Notes: a model not told the origin generated them from the letters alone. DNA of 64,000 nucleotides from Torreya grandis (GCA_037957365.1 JARHVA010000001.1:10879001-10943000); one strand, 5' to 3'. Shown: positions 12,301 through 24,431, numbered from the stretch's first letter. Made by a program: numbers and translations.

Positions 12301-13388
12301 CTAGCGTAGAATCATCACCTATGCGAATATGAGGTAAGGAACTTGTTCTAATCTAGAAAATTATTCTTGATCAGAACCCATATGGTGCGAAGCACCTGAG
12401 TCAATGACCCATGACTTGGGAGAATTTGCTAGTGCAACAAGTGCCATAGCTTTCCCTTTCCCTAAATTTAAAGGAGTGGAAGAATCCTTTGAAGAGGATT
12501 AATTCATGTTATTATTTTTGAGAAGACCCTTAAGTTCATCAATCTCTTTCTTCTAACAATATTGTTCACTATGAAACCCCTTTTTGCAATAAGGACAATG
12601 AGTGCCAGTCCTTTTTTGTGAATCCCTTTTCTTATTAGTGGAGTTATAATTTCCTTATGAGGAAGATTATTGTCCTTTACTCTTATCTTTTTGTGACTTA
12701 TTCCACTTCTTTGTACTTGAACCTATATTTGATGCTGATGTTGAAACTTGCTTATGCTGAGGTTGACTTGCAATTAATCTTGAGATTTAGATGACTTGAT
12801 TAGACTCATAGCTATTAAATTTTCTTCTTCAACCATTAGAATCTCAAAGAATACCTCCAAGGTGGGAATTTGTTAAGATGTGCCCAATGTGAGTTGATGA
12901 GTCTAAAAGCTAGAGACAAAGGATAATTATTCAGGACCTAATTTGTGTAAGGCATTGAAAATCAATTGAATATTCTTTTTATCAATTTTACATTCAGAAA
13001 GTTGTGCTCTAAGATCTATGACTTTAGTGATGTAGTTTTGTATTGTAGCATAATTTGTAGGATCCAAAATAATGAGTTTATTATCAATTTGGTAACCACA
13101 AACCTCATCTATTTTTCCAACTAATGATGCTAATTTATCCTAAGCCTCTTTTGGAGTTGTACATTTGTCAAGATAGAAATTCAAATCTAAAGACATGTAA
13201 GACCAAATGCATCTAATCATTTTAGTAGTTTCAAAGAGAAAGTGTTGTAACTCTTTTGCATCAGTGGGTGGAGTAAGAAGAGTTATTATGTAAGGCGTAT
13301 ATCTTAGCATCATTAATGTATTATAAGCACTCTATTTCCATGTATTATAGTTGTATACTATTAATAGTGGGAACTTAGGATTCCCCAT
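9315..13388 (-). pseudogene. Decayed copia Gag-Pol polyprotein
   Basis: From ATG at 13,388 to TAA at 9,315. Gag contains YNTWK and the UBN2-like stretch ending LDPTNYATI. A CCHC knuckle CPYCKKGFHSEQYC lies near 12,570-12,600. The protease reads WVIDSGASHHM near 12,380-12,420, with the catalytic DSGA intact. Integrase keeps HIDLSGPL, IDNGREYV and PQQNSVAERKNR (the D,D,E residues) and ends MGYPDGVKGYQLIDP near 11,245. RT shows HQMDVKSAFL (near 10,520) and YVDN at 10,286-10,275 where YVDD is normal, so the second catalytic Asp is lost. RNase H shows SSIEAKYHGS, and the frame ends after YCPMEEQIVEIFTKSF. Stops are mainly TAG/TAA replacing Gln codons and TGA replacing Arg (for example KA*RATQVLE in integrase). 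Confidence 0.9.
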
Positions 13389-14342
13389 GATGCAATCAGA
13401 AATAAACTATCATAAAGCAGAAATTAAAGTACATAACACATCACAAAATCCCTCTGAATTACTTATTTTTATCTCACCCAGAAATTATTTTTGGCACTTT
13501 ATAATTGAGTGCAATTACAAGGCTAGATTATAATTTTTCCAGTTTACAAAAAGCTCATTTAAGCCCTCTAGTTTAAAAGTACAAAAAATATGCACTTTAT
13601 TACAAAAATTTCTACACTAATGTGTTGTGCTTGAAAAAATATTAACTTTAAAAGAAAATGGGACCTCAATTCAAGGTTGTATGTGAAATTTATGAGCCTT
13701 TGAAGTTGAAAAAATGAGGATGGGCAAGAGCTGCTGTATAAAAATCTAAATTCTAGAAAAATCTAGAAAAAACTAAAAGTATAGCAGTGAAGAGTACAAA
13801 ATTTGAAGCTATTTCAAAAAAACATTTGCTAAAAAATACCTCCCAGTGTTTAAATGGTAGGCTCCTAAAGTTTCCCTTTTAAATCTACGTGCTGATCTGT
13901 GAGGCTTGCCCAAAAAAAAAATAATAATTTTTTTTTGGTCTGCACAGTTCGTACGATTTGTATGACCGTACCTAGGAGCAAAAAAATTTTGTGTTTTGGG
14001 GTGACAGTGTTCAAATTAAACAAATTTTATATGGATATATGGGTTTTGATTTCTTCCAAACATAACTATGAGGTCCATTTTGCTTAGAAATGCTTTGATT
14101 TTTAAGTACTCACTAGATTTAGGCATGATGTTTCTAGATCAAACCCTTGCCAATTTTGCCTCCTGTGCCCAATTTAAATAAAAATGTCCATGATTTTGAC
14201 TATCTTAGGTACTTTGAATTCAATGGCGAGCTCAAAAAATCTTTATAAAGCTCTAATATTTGCCTGTATGTAAAATCTAAAAATTGATCCTATATTTGGA
14301 TATATTTCTTTTGAATATTTAACAATCTATAGATTCAAGATA
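13389..14342 (-). other. Copia 5' leader (untranslated)
   Basis: Lies between the PBS and the gag start. It holds no coding frame. A striking A/T hairpin is present at 13,910-13,938: about ten A, a TAATAA loop and nine T, closed by CC/GG. Confidence 0.6.
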
Positions 14343-14354
14343 GCTCTGGTACCA
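14343..14354 (-). promoter_or_regulatory. Copia primer-binding site (initiator tRNA-Met)
   Basis: Minus strand reads TGGTACCAGAGC, directly abutting the 5' LTR end. The usual plant site complementary to the 3' end of initiator tRNA-Met is TGGTATCAGAGC; one T>C difference is present. Confidence 0.9.
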
Positions 14355-14909
14355 TGTTAAAATTAGCTACAAGATCTAATGAATCTAATAGAAAGCATAA
14401 ATAAGAGATAAAATAATAATAGTAATAAAAAACAACTGTATATTTGAGATAATAATAAAAATAAATAAATAACTCAAATATGATGAATTACTCTGATAAT
14501 TCAACATTAATATGATATCAAATACATAAATAGCCATTACTTATATAGAGCAAGGCATGCATGATAAAGATCAAGGAACTCACACAACATGTGTAGTTCA
14601 ACTAATATCCATCTACATGAATAGTGGAGTACAACTCCACAGTAACAAGATAGGTGTCCAACTTGTGTAAATGATCAACACAAGTTGACTATTAGTTAAA
14701 AAATCTTATCGTATCTTACCCTGAATAGTGGAGTGGAACTCCACTGTAACATGATAAGTGTCTAAGTTAACTACTAGTTAAGCAAGCTTACCCTATCTAA
14801 TGCAATTTATTAATAAACATAATAAACTAATTACAATAAGTAACTAGTGAACCAAATTAATAAATAATAAATACAAGTAAATGCAATAAAGCAAATAAAT
14901 GCACCAACA
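14355..14909 (-). repeat. Copia 5' LTR
   Basis: 555 bp, second copy of the LTR at 8632-9185. It carries two copies of a hairpin-bearing block starting 'gaatagtggagt' at 14,619 and 14,723. Stems are GTGGAGT/ACTCCAC at 14,624-14,640 and AGTGGAGT/ACTCCACT at 14,727-14,745. Between them lies a third hairpin with a perfect 10-bp stem (CAACTTGTGT/ACACAAGTTG) at 14,659-14,687. Confidence 0.95.
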
Positions 14910-14914
14910 ATTAG

Positions 14915-17619
14915 AGTACTAGTGGACAAGGTCGAGATGTGGTCTTGTCCTAGAAGGCTACAGACTATTGAAACTTGGCTTACATGAATTTGTAAGTATA
15001 ATGGGGATGTTTGAATGTTTTCAGTAATTACAAGATAGTTATTATAATATGAAGTTCCTCATAGAGATTTTAAGTTAACAAAATGGAAAATATGTTAAAT
15101 AATGTAAGGATGTCAATATTAAAAATTTGTAAGCACATAATGATTAAATTTGAGTATCTACATTTGTCCCAAATTTATTTGAGTAATATAATGGAATGGA
15201 ATTACTAGAGTAAAGGAGATGCAAGCCTAAGTTTTTATACATAAATTTTCATTTTCATGTGAAGCTTTATTATGCAAGGTGTCTCAATATAAAACCTATA
15301 ATGATGTCACTAAAAGTTGTTACTGTCCATATTTGAAAATTCAAAATCTAAAACTTAAAATTTAAAAAGAGATCAAGGAAAGAATACATCTAAAAGAGTA
15401 TGCAATCTAATTTTCTTATAAATTTAAATTGGATAAGGTGTGTGCACCTTTCTTGATGAATTTATATAAATGTTGAACCTTTAGTGAGTTGAGAGTGATC
15501 AAGTTTCAATTTTTTTGAAAACTAGTGAAAGCCTTTGAGTTGGAATGATTGTATGCTCCAACCCTCATCTTAATATGTAGAGTGATATTATAAAATAATT
15601 GTAGTATAATAAGGGCAAGAACCACCACATATGGATCACTAAAGTGGAACCATAGACTTTCAGTGCCAATATAATATAACATGGCCCACTTAAAAAATGA
15701 GATGATTCACTCCCCTACAAATGGATATAGATTCTATTGATGTGGGTTTAACACACTAGCCACATGATTTTCCCTCTCATTTTAGAGTTATTGGAAGGTA
15801 TCCTAAGGCATGACTTATGGGTATTTGGATTTATATACAACCACTTGGCGGAATAGAGGTTAGAGAAATGAGATGGACTATTACAAGGTCATTAGATGGA
15901 AACTTCAGGCAAAGGATTCAATCAACTACCTCAAAGTAGGGGTGAAGTATATATAATGAAGATTATAATAAAGTGGTAAACAAGATAAATAAGTATAAAA
16001 TATAAGGGAAAGGTAAGGAAATAAATAATGGTTTTATATATTTATAGAGACAAATTCATTCAAGTAAAACTAGTTAAATGAAACATGATGTTAGAACAAA
16101 TATTCACCCCGATTTAGTTATAACTCAAACTAGAGTAAATACATTAAAGATTCTAAGGAAAAATAATTTCACAAGAATCCAATGATATAAATATGAAACA
16201 TATTAATACTTGATAAATTTCTCAATTATATATCCAATCAAGAATTAAGTTTATATTGATATTCATGCACATAAGATAACCAAAATAGCCATAATCTCAA
16301 TCTAGCTATTGTTTAATTATAAACACTTTCACTGACATATGACTTAACCAAAGATATTTCCAAATAGCATAAAATGGGAAAAGGAAAAAAATAAACATAG
16401 TACATATATTTTATCTCAGATTCTTGAAGCTTCTGTTACTATTGCTGAAATTTCCCTCTGGGAAACTCACCAACAAATCAACCCAACTTGTAACATAGTT
16501 TAGAAAGAAAACCATGGATTGACCCTTAAAAATTACGTATAAGATGAATATATAGATTAGGGGATCCTTACTCACACATTATCATGATGGAAACACTATT
16601 TACAACCATAATCATTCTCAAAATAAGACAAAGCAAGACTGGGGATATGAGATTGAAATCAAATATTTCACATGTATGAATCATTTAGACATATGATGAT
16701 TTAGTTAGGACATCTTGTGGGGACCACCATAACCATATAGATTTTTTTCATTTTCCCTCTTGGAATGTGGCTTGCCTTGTGGCATCATTAGGTTTTTTGA
16801 TGTTGTAGTCACCTGTTGAACATGTTATGGTAGCAAATAATGTTTTGAGCAAGTCTAGATGTCACAAAGATATTGGAGTATAACTAGGAATTGATTATGT
16901 GATGAGGTCTAAAAATGCAATAAGGGGCCCAAATGTTGTAGCTAAGGCAAACATCATATATGAGCTTTGGATAATTGAAACTATCACAAACAAACATGAA
17001 ATGTTGCATAGAAGCCATGAAGAATACAAAATTTAGGAACTTGAACTCCTTAGGGCCATTACATATAGACTTGTTCATACATACTTTGAAAAATTGTCAG
17101 ATAGCATGATAAAAAAATGCATGATAGTTAAAAATATCATCGAGAATCCTAACAAATGCAAGATTTTTCAAATGTATTGACCTCTAAATCCTTCTAAGCT
17201 AAAGAAGCTTAAATTTTTAAGCTTAAAATTTAAAAAAATATATTTTTCTTCTTTCTCATGGGTTCATCCATTCAACCAAGGGGGTCTCCATTGTGAAGGA
17301 AACAAGGGCATGTTGATCACAAAAAATGGTGGCTTATGCAAGGAAACATTGAAAAAGTATTAGAATTCAAAGCTCTAGGTTAATATCTATAGTTACATCA
17401 CTATTACACGAGATAATCCCATGCATCTAGAATTTGATTTTCTAGGTTAACATACCACTATGTGATGAAGAGAGTCCAAAGATTATAGCAAGAGTCAAAC
17501 TTGTGTGTGAAATTAATCAATTACCATTTTCTATAAGATTAAGTGATGCAATCATGGGATTAATATCTCTAGACTACAAATTTTGATGGGTATTTTATTA
17601 TGTTATTTTTATTTTTATC
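14915..17619. other. No gene recognised; possible LTR of gypsy element B
   Basis: No known protein family is visible. A short block at 15,135-15,235 ('gtatctacatttgtccc' then 'gaattactagagtaaag') recurs in the same orientation at 29,460-29,565. The two copies flank the minus-strand gypsy pol of element B, so this region may be its 3' LTR. The rest aligns poorly by eye, so this stays a suggestion. Confidence 0.4.
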
Positions 17620-17880
17620 TCACAAAGGATGGTGTGGGCACTGATTTACTATCAGCCAGGTGTCTACATCCTTAACAGAGATACCTTTGGCTCCACTCTA
17701 GGCTTTATTTCACTAATAGCCAGGCAGGAAATCCTGTGATGGAGGTTACCTAAATCACCCTTTTCCTAGAGAAAACTTATGATTTTATTTTGGTATTTAG
17801 ATTCTCCTTTTTTTTAAATTTTCTTTCATTTTCGTTGAAGGGGGTTTGGAACCAATACTACTAGGGTAAAGGGTTTATCA
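17620..17880. repeat. Conserved non-coding block shared with 42,760-42,960
   Basis: The block carries 'ccaggtgtc', 'agagatacct', 'tccactc' and 'agccaggca' in the same order and spacing as the copy near 42,770-42,870 ('ccaggtgtc', 'agagatacct', 'tccactc', 'agctaggca'). In element C that copy lies between the integrase end and the 3' LTR. The same position here fits element B before the LINE split it. Confidence 0.6.
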
Positions 17881-19019
17881 TAATTTTTTTTTATATTATT
17901 ATTCCAATGATGGTTGAAATTTACGTAAGTAGTTCTTTAAGTGTTTTGACTATAATTAAGATTAACTTATAATATGTGTTTAGACACTTAAAATCAAACA
18001 CTTTGGGTTGATTTTAACCTTCTTTGCACTAAATACCTAATCATCTCTAATCATCCTTAATTTTCCCTAATCACTATTCATCACCACCATTCACTATTCA
18101 CTATTCATTGTTTATTATCCCTAAATTAATTCAAAGTTAATTAAATAATCTTTATCTAATTAAAAATTCCATGGATTTTAGAAATTCATAATTTTCATAA
18201 ATCCAAAAAATCAAAATTATCCTCACATGCCCTAAGGTTCCACCTATCCCACACCATTCTAATTTCATAATCCTATTGTCCTTCATGATCCAATTTAATA
18301 ATCTTATTGTCCTCCATGATCTAATTTAATATTTCACCTTTATTCCCATTGTCTTCCATGATCTAATTTAATATTCCACCTTTATTTCCATTATCTTCCA
18401 TGATATGTTTTTCTCCAATTTAATAATCTACCTCACATCCACTTACTAATTTTATATCATATCTTCCTCCTAAATGAATTTTATATTCATTTATGAGTCC
18501 TACATGTTCTCCACTCCAATTTTTAATTCAAAATTCCTATTATGAATTAAACATTATATTTTATTCTCAACCCTTGATCTTCATTTCAAGATGGATTGTT
18601 CACATCCGTTTCTAAATTTGATAAATTGGAGGTTCTTCCTACAATTTAACCAAGCTTATTCATTACAAAGTTATTCTCCTAGCATATCTCAAAAGCTTAT
18701 TCATTGTAGGTTTATCATGCTAAGATTATAAGAGTTTGCATACCATAATATTTACCATTTGCCTTTGTATTGGAAGAGTGAGCAACCAAAATTCAAAGAA
18801 AGCAAATCAAATTCACTTCACAACAAAGGAAGCTTCTTTTTGTACTAAGGTATAATTTTGTGTTTTTTTAAAATTTATATCTCTATCATAGGTTGAGTTA
18901 GTATATATTATATTTCATTATTAGTTGATTTATTAGCTTAATTAACATTTCTAGATTTATTACATAGTGTGAACTTTATTCAACCTTTTTATGGTGTGAT
19001 ATCAAGAAAATCTCAATCC
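17881..19019. other. AT-rich non-coding part of the element B region
   Basis: No gene seen. Contains short imperfect repeats of 'cactattcatcacc/cattcactattc' around 18,065-18,110 and repeated 'atgatctaatttaat..ttccacctttat' blocks around 18,285-18,400. It ends at the LINE insertion site and joins, across the LINE, to 24,432. Confidence 0.4.
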
Positions 19020-19036
19020 TAATAGAACACAAATTT
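19020..19036. repeat. 17-bp LINE target-site duplication
   Basis: TAATAGAACACAAATTT here is identical to 24,415-24,431. Joining the outer flanks restores the unbroken pre-insertion sequence of the host repeat. Confidence 0.92.
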
Positions 19037-19147
19037 TTAAAATAAAAGGGGTAAAAACTTTATTAATCATGAGAAACCATGAAAAATACAACAGAGGCTG
19101 TAGCCACAACCAAAGCACAAAATTATAATGAGGACAACCATAGCAAG

Positions 19148-22100
19148 TCACAGTCCCGTACCGCCCCTGTCCTCTCTCAAGATCCTATCAAGTCTCTTCC
19201 TGACCACCTCCGGCAACTACTCCCATGCCTCCACGTCCTGACTCGCCGTCCCTTCTGAAGCCAACTTGGCCAAATAATCTACTACCTCATTCCTCTCCCT
19301 CGAAATATGGACAAAACTCACTGACTCCAAGAGAAAGCTAATCTGTAAAACCTGCTGAACAATCACGAAAAGCTGCCAGCTGACTTCCATAAATCTCCTC
19401 TCCATGATCATGTCAATCAAAATATGTGAGTTAGCCTCACAAATCACCCTACGCCAACCAAGATCATATGCTCTCCTCAAGGCGTATAACACTACCAGTC
19501 CCTCCATTTTGTTGATCGTCTGTTCCCCCATGTAGGCAGCAAGGACGAAAACCACCGATCCCGAAGCATCTCAGCCAATACCACCGATCCCAGCCAGACC
19601 TGGGTTGCCCCTCGATGAGCTGTCAATATTTATTTTCAAGAAATTCTCTAGGGGGTGACCATCTTCCACCCCTTTGAATCCACTTTTTGCCCACATCCCT
19701 TCTTCTAACACATGCTGAGGTAGGCGCGATTTCCTTTAGACCCATCCTGGTAGCCACCTCAGCATCTCCCTTGATCATGGGGAGTGCAAAATCACTCTTG
19801 GATTTTATTGTCTCCTAAAGCATTCTTAGAATATGGCCCCACACCTCCTGCACCCCTATCTTAAAACCAATAAAAATTCTATGATTCCTCTCTAACCATA
19901 CCTACTAGAGTAAGAAGATCAGACCAGCATACCAAGCATCAAGCAAAAAATGTGACACTGAGGTCAGCTTCCCCTGCTTTGACCAGAACTCCACCAATGA
20001 GGAGGTGTGAACACATCTACTGCACCAAACATCCCACCAGGCATGCCATAGCTGGTTGGTAAATTGACAGTGGAAAAATAGGTGAGGCATGTTCTCCTCC
20101 TCTTGCCCACATATGACACATTTTGAAGGGCCGGCAAAGCCTCTCTTCTAGATATTCTCCCATGTCAGACACCAGTTCCAAGCCAACGACCATGTAAAAC
20201 AATTACACTTTGGCCATCCAAAGCTGTTCCAGGCCCTTCGCCACCAGGGAACCTCCCTAGCCATAGGTAAATTTTGTTTAATCAGCACCTGGTAACCTAA
20301 AGAAATAATATATTTACCTCTGGGGTTTGGGAACCAAGCCAACACATCCTCTCCCCTAAGGGCGCTACAATTGTGCTCAGCCAAGATCAAGTGTAATTCA
20401 ACACATTCTGTGTCCATAGCTATAATCGGCCAATCTTCCCTTCCCTTCCACCTCACTAAAGTCAGCTGGTCTTGGGTAATAAAAGCTTTGAAGTCGCCAA
20501 CACTGTCCCATCTAGCCTCCTTGAATAGTGGGCAAGAGCAGACAGATACAGATATTGACAAACAATAGGGGTGTAGCCGTCCCAAGAATTGTCCCAAAAT
20601 TTAGCCATTCTCCCACTGTTACAAATCCAAAATAGGCCCCGCTTGATCAGAGCCACTCCTTTCTTGAGTGTGTCCCAAATCACTGACCCCCTCCCCAATA
20701 AACCATACCTAGGGAGATCCCCCTGGGGTGTGCTTGGCATATACTTTTGAGATAAAATTCTCACCCATGTCCTACTCTATTCATTACACCATCTCTAATA
20801 TAGCTTCGCTGCCATAGCCATGCCAGCAAGCAATGACTGTCTAAGCCCCAAGCTACCAAACTTCTTAGGAGTGCACACAACTTCCCATCAAATTAAGCTC
20901 CACTTGGTCGTAGACAAACTACCGGCCCATAAGAATTGTCTAGCCATGGCATCAAGCTCTTTTACAAAACTAGCCAATGCCACCTGTAACATACACCTGT
21001 AGATAGGAAGGGCCTGGACCACAGACTAGATCAGTTGGACCCTATCGGCAAAGGATAACCACCTATGAGTCCAATGATTAACCTTGGACCTGAATTTATT
21101 CAAAATCCCCTGCCAAGACTCCTTGGCCAATCGACCTATAGAAATGGGAATCCCCAGATAAAAAATCGGAAGGCTACCAACCTAAAATCGAAGGATGTCT
21201 CCAATTCTCCGCTGAATAGCATGCAGCGTGTTGAAGAAGAAAATGGATGACTTCTCCTCATTAATCATCTATCTTGTAGCTGCCAAATATGCATCCAAGC
21301 ACCTGAAAATATTACTGGCCTCCTATAAAGTGGCCAAGCCCATCATGGCCACATCATCAACAAACTAAAGATGAGATAGAACTAGAAGCCCTCCCCCCAT
21401 CTCCAGCCATGAATAACACCCTCCCTGGTATAATCCTTCATTCTCCTCCCTAGCCCCTCTGCCAATAGAAGAAACAAGGCGATAGAGGATCACCTTGCCA
21501 CATTCCTTGGGTTGCCCCGAAGAGGCTTGAATGCTCACCATTAATCATCACCGAGAATAAGGTCGAAGTGATACAACTCATAATCCAACTAATCCAGCCA
21601 TCCTCGAAGCCAAAAGCTTCTAGATTCCTTCGTAAAAAAGGCCACCAAACTCTATCATATGCCTTAGACATATCCAATTTTATAAACATAGACTTCTCCT
21701 TTGACCTGGTCATGGAATGGATAGCTTCCGTAGCCATAACAATCCCATCCAAAATCTGTCGATCCTCCACAAAGCCACTTTGTTCCTCTGAGATCAGCTC
21801 CTTTAAACATCCCTTAAGCCTTTCAGCAATCAGCTTTGAAATAATTTTGTAAATCACATTACAAAGAGATATGGGATAGAATTTACTGAAACAATCAGCC
21901 CCCTCTTCCTTGGGGATAAGTGCAAGGAAAGTAGAATTTAAGGCACGCAGCATCTGTTTGTTCTCCCGGGACTCCTGAACAATCACCAATAAATCATTTT
22001 TGATAATCTCCCAAAACTCTTGGTAAAATTCAACTGGGAAACCATCCGAACCAGGAGCTTTTCCTTTCTTCATCATAAAAACCATTTTCTTCAGCTCTTC

Positions 22101-23444
22101 CAGTGTAATAGGCTTCATCAACTGCGCCCTCATATCTAGAGAAACAATAAGAGGAATGCTAGATAATATCAAATCTTCTACCGCCTCATCCCTTAGCCCA
22201 TTATCCTGAAAGAGGGAGCTAAAATACTATTTTACCTCCTTGTAAATGGCCCCAGTAGAATACACCATCTCACCTCTTTCCGTTCTCAGAGAAGTGATCA
22301 CATTATCATGAAGCCTTGCTTTGACCGAATTGAAGAAGAAGGCCGTGTTCCTGTCCCCTTCTTATAGCCACTCAGTCTGAGCCTTCTATTTCCATAATAT
22401 TTCTTCTCTCAACTCCCATTCCTCCAGCGCTTGGGCAGCTCTCTCCTCATCCTTCTGTAGAGCCTTAGACATCCCATCCTCTCTAATTGTTCTAGTAATG
22501 TTATTCAGTGTCTGTTGCGCTTCCTTCTTTTCCTGAAATAAGTTTCCAAAAGTCTGCCTGTTCCATCTTTGGAGCTGGTATTTCACATACTGAAGGAGTT
22601 TGTAAAATACATACATTGCCCTACCTGTCACTGGACGACCCTCTTTCCACCAATCAACAACATGACTAAACAAATCCTAATCTCTTAACCACATAAGCTA
22701 AAATTTGAAATGATATTTTTGTTATTTTTGAGCCACGGAGATAGATAACTAAATCAGCCAATGATCAGACCCTCGCCAATCTAAGATCTCAAAATTCAGA
22801 ATCCATTGGCCTCCCACCCAAAATCAAGAAGTTAGAAATCTGTCTATACACTCCACAATGCAATCATCCCCCAGCCGCCTATTATTCCAAGTGAATCTAC
22901 CATTACTTGGCTTAATGTCCACCAAGTTGAATTCCAGAATCTTATCCCTGAGCAGAAGAGAAGATGGCTCCACTCTAGTGTTACCCCCTCTTTTTTCTGA
23001 ATGATCTAATATTGCATTGAAATCACCTGCTATGATCCAAGGGTGGTAGGGATACTCATGTCGGAGCATTTGCAAGTTATTCCATACCATTTGCTTACCC
23101 TACAAATCATTAGGGGCGTATATGTTCGTCAGAAGAAAATACTCTCTTGAATCCATACACAAAGCCACCATATAAATCACACATCTGAAGATGATCCAAG
23201 CAACTGGGCAAACTCTATGAGGGTTCCAAAAATAGGCTAATCCCCCTGCTATCTTGTGAGCTCCAATACACTGGTAAAGACCTTGCCTCCATAGTTTAGG
23301 TGCTATCTCCAACATGTATTCCACCGAAACTTTGGTTTCCTATAGAAAGAGAATATTCAGACGCCTACTTCTAACTAATTCCTGAATAGCCTTTTGTCTG
23401 GGGTTGCTATTCAATCCCCTCACATTCTAGGAGATTGTAATCAT
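19148..23444 (-). pseudogene. LINE ORF2: endonuclease, RT, zf-RVT, RNase H
   Basis: ATG at 23,444 opens MITIS*NVRGLNSNPRQKAI, the APE endonuclease start (W>stop). Then come IAGDFNAIL and GRFTWNNRR near 23,030 and 22,890. RT (22,172-about 21,000) shows GKAPGSDGFP, LCNVIYKIISKLIAERLK, QSGFVEDRQ, KLDMSKAYDRV, WQGDPLSP (normally RQGDPLSP; CGG>TGG) and the catalytic FVDD at 21,364-21,353. A zf-RVT follows at about 20,147-20,070 (CVICGQEEENMPHLFFHC). RNase H (about 19,650-19,220) shows INIDSSSRGNPG, MEGLVVLYAL, CEANSHI (Asp>Asn) and RNEVVDYLAKLA. A TAG after VEAWE at 19,217 is probably a mutated CAG, since the frame continues to TGA at 19,148. At least one frameshift after the RT GDPLSP motif and several stops inactivate it. 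Confidence 0.88.
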
Positions 23445-24414
23445 TTCATGGGGTTTAAGAAGTGCTCATCCAAGGTCTTGACCGACCCAGATTCCACCAA
23501 ATTCTCCCCAGTCATTTTTATCTTCTCCACATCCTTTCTCCTACCTGCCTTTACTCCTTTCTTTGCTGCTCCCTTCTTTCCTTCCTTCTGGAGAATTCCC
23601 AAACAAGGAGCCGTCTTCCTTTTCTTCTCCCCTCCTGTAGCTGGTTGAAATGGTGTCAACCTCTCAACCTCTGATTCTTGATTCGCTTCCCCTATCTCCA
23701 TTAACAAAAGCTGACCTTCTCCTTGTTCCTCCACAATCATCGGCAAGGGTGTAACCTCTGCTTGTTTTATTAGAGAAGAGGAGGCCGTACCAACCACCCC
23801 ATTGTCTCTGCCTATTTGCACTTCATTCAGAAGACTAGGGTGAATCTCCTACTACCCCAATTCTTCCAAAATTTCAGATTTGTTAAAAATATCCCCCTTT
23901 TGCAGCTCCCTAAAGGTTCACTTATGTCTGCTACTTCTACTCTGAGACTTAACCTGTACAAAGCCCTCCACGTTTTTATCACCACCAACCCCACTCTTCT
24001 TCCCCTTGTCATCAGAAGCCACATACTTCTCCTGAGGTGAGGATGATTTCTATTGTCCTTCTAGTTTTGTCTTTGGGCATCTCCTAACTAGATGTTCGTA
24101 CTCATGGCATAGACGGCACCTGAAGGGCAGCATCTCATAATCTAACTGCTGAACCCAGGAATGAGGTCCTGCACTCATTTCTATTACATCTGATATAGGC
24201 CTGCTCAGGTCAATTTCAACACAAATATGAGCAAATGACATAATTTTCTTACCTGTGGTTTGAGAGGATGATCCCACTGGCTTTCCAAGCATGGCCGCAA
24301 TCATTTGTAAAACATCCTCTCTGAAACATTCAATCAGTATTTGAGGGAGCCTAACCCATACCGGTACCCTGTTAGGCAACTCCTCAAGGGGATTGAATCA
24401 TGTTTGCCAAGGTT
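23441..24414 (-). pseudogene. LINE ORF1 (truncated Gag-like RNA-binding protein)
   Basis: The open frame begins at the truncation point with KPWQT*FNPLEELPNRVPVWVRLP, then an internal ATG at 24,379. The first part matches the C-terminal half of DUF4283 (VPVWVRLP, HICVEIDLSRP, YEMLPFRC). A CCHC knuckle follows with the residues C88-X2-C91-X4-H96-X4-C101 (counted from the internal Met), at 24,118-24,077. A linker rich in Lys and Glu follows and the frame ends at TGA 23,443-23,441. In LINEs this protein coats the RNA and accompanies it to the target site. One stop interrupts the N-terminal part and another lies between the knuckle and the tail, where a second frame (23,821-23,441) takes over. 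The TGA overlaps the ORF2 ATG. Confidence 0.8.
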
Positions 24415-24431
24415 TAATAGAACACAAATTT

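Larger units (their letters stand above)
8632..14909 (-). mobile_element. Complete but dead Ty1/copia LTR retrotransposon
   Basis: Two direct LTRs of 554 and 555 bp bound a 5.2-kb interior containing, in minus-strand order, PBS, leader, gag, zinc knuckle, protease, integrase, RT, RNase H and polypurine tract. Protease-integrase-RT is the copia order. The LTRs begin TGTTGG and end TAACA on the element strand. The flanking 5-bp TSD is ATTAG at 8627-8631 and 14910-14914, which fixes both ends to the base. By eye the LTRs differ at about one base in ten over their first 200 bases, so the insertion is old. Many stops in the polyprotein make it non-autonomous now. Confidence 0.95.
19037..24414 (-). 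mobile_element. L1-type LINE (non-LTR retrotransposon), 5'-truncated
   Basis: A 5.4-kb minus-strand element with ORF1 (DUF4283 tail plus CCHC knuckle) and ORF2 (APE endonuclease, RT, zf-RVT, RNase H) in the order of plant L1 elements. It is flanked by a perfect 17-bp TSD, TAATAGAACACAAATTT, at 19,020-19,036 and 24,415-24,431. At its 5' end the ORF1 frame is already open and the DUF4283 N-terminus is missing, so the copy is 5'-truncated, as is typical of target-primed reverse transcription. The 3' tail beside the left TSD is a short A-rich run on the element strand. It is less AT-rich than its surroundings and its frames are better kept, so it is younger than the gypsy host it sits in. Confidence 0.95.

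Noticed and set aside
20371..23674. Plus-strand frames of 60-94 codons within the LINE (for example 21,568-21,852)
   Set aside because: They are antisense to conserved ORF1 and ORF2 motifs and match no family.
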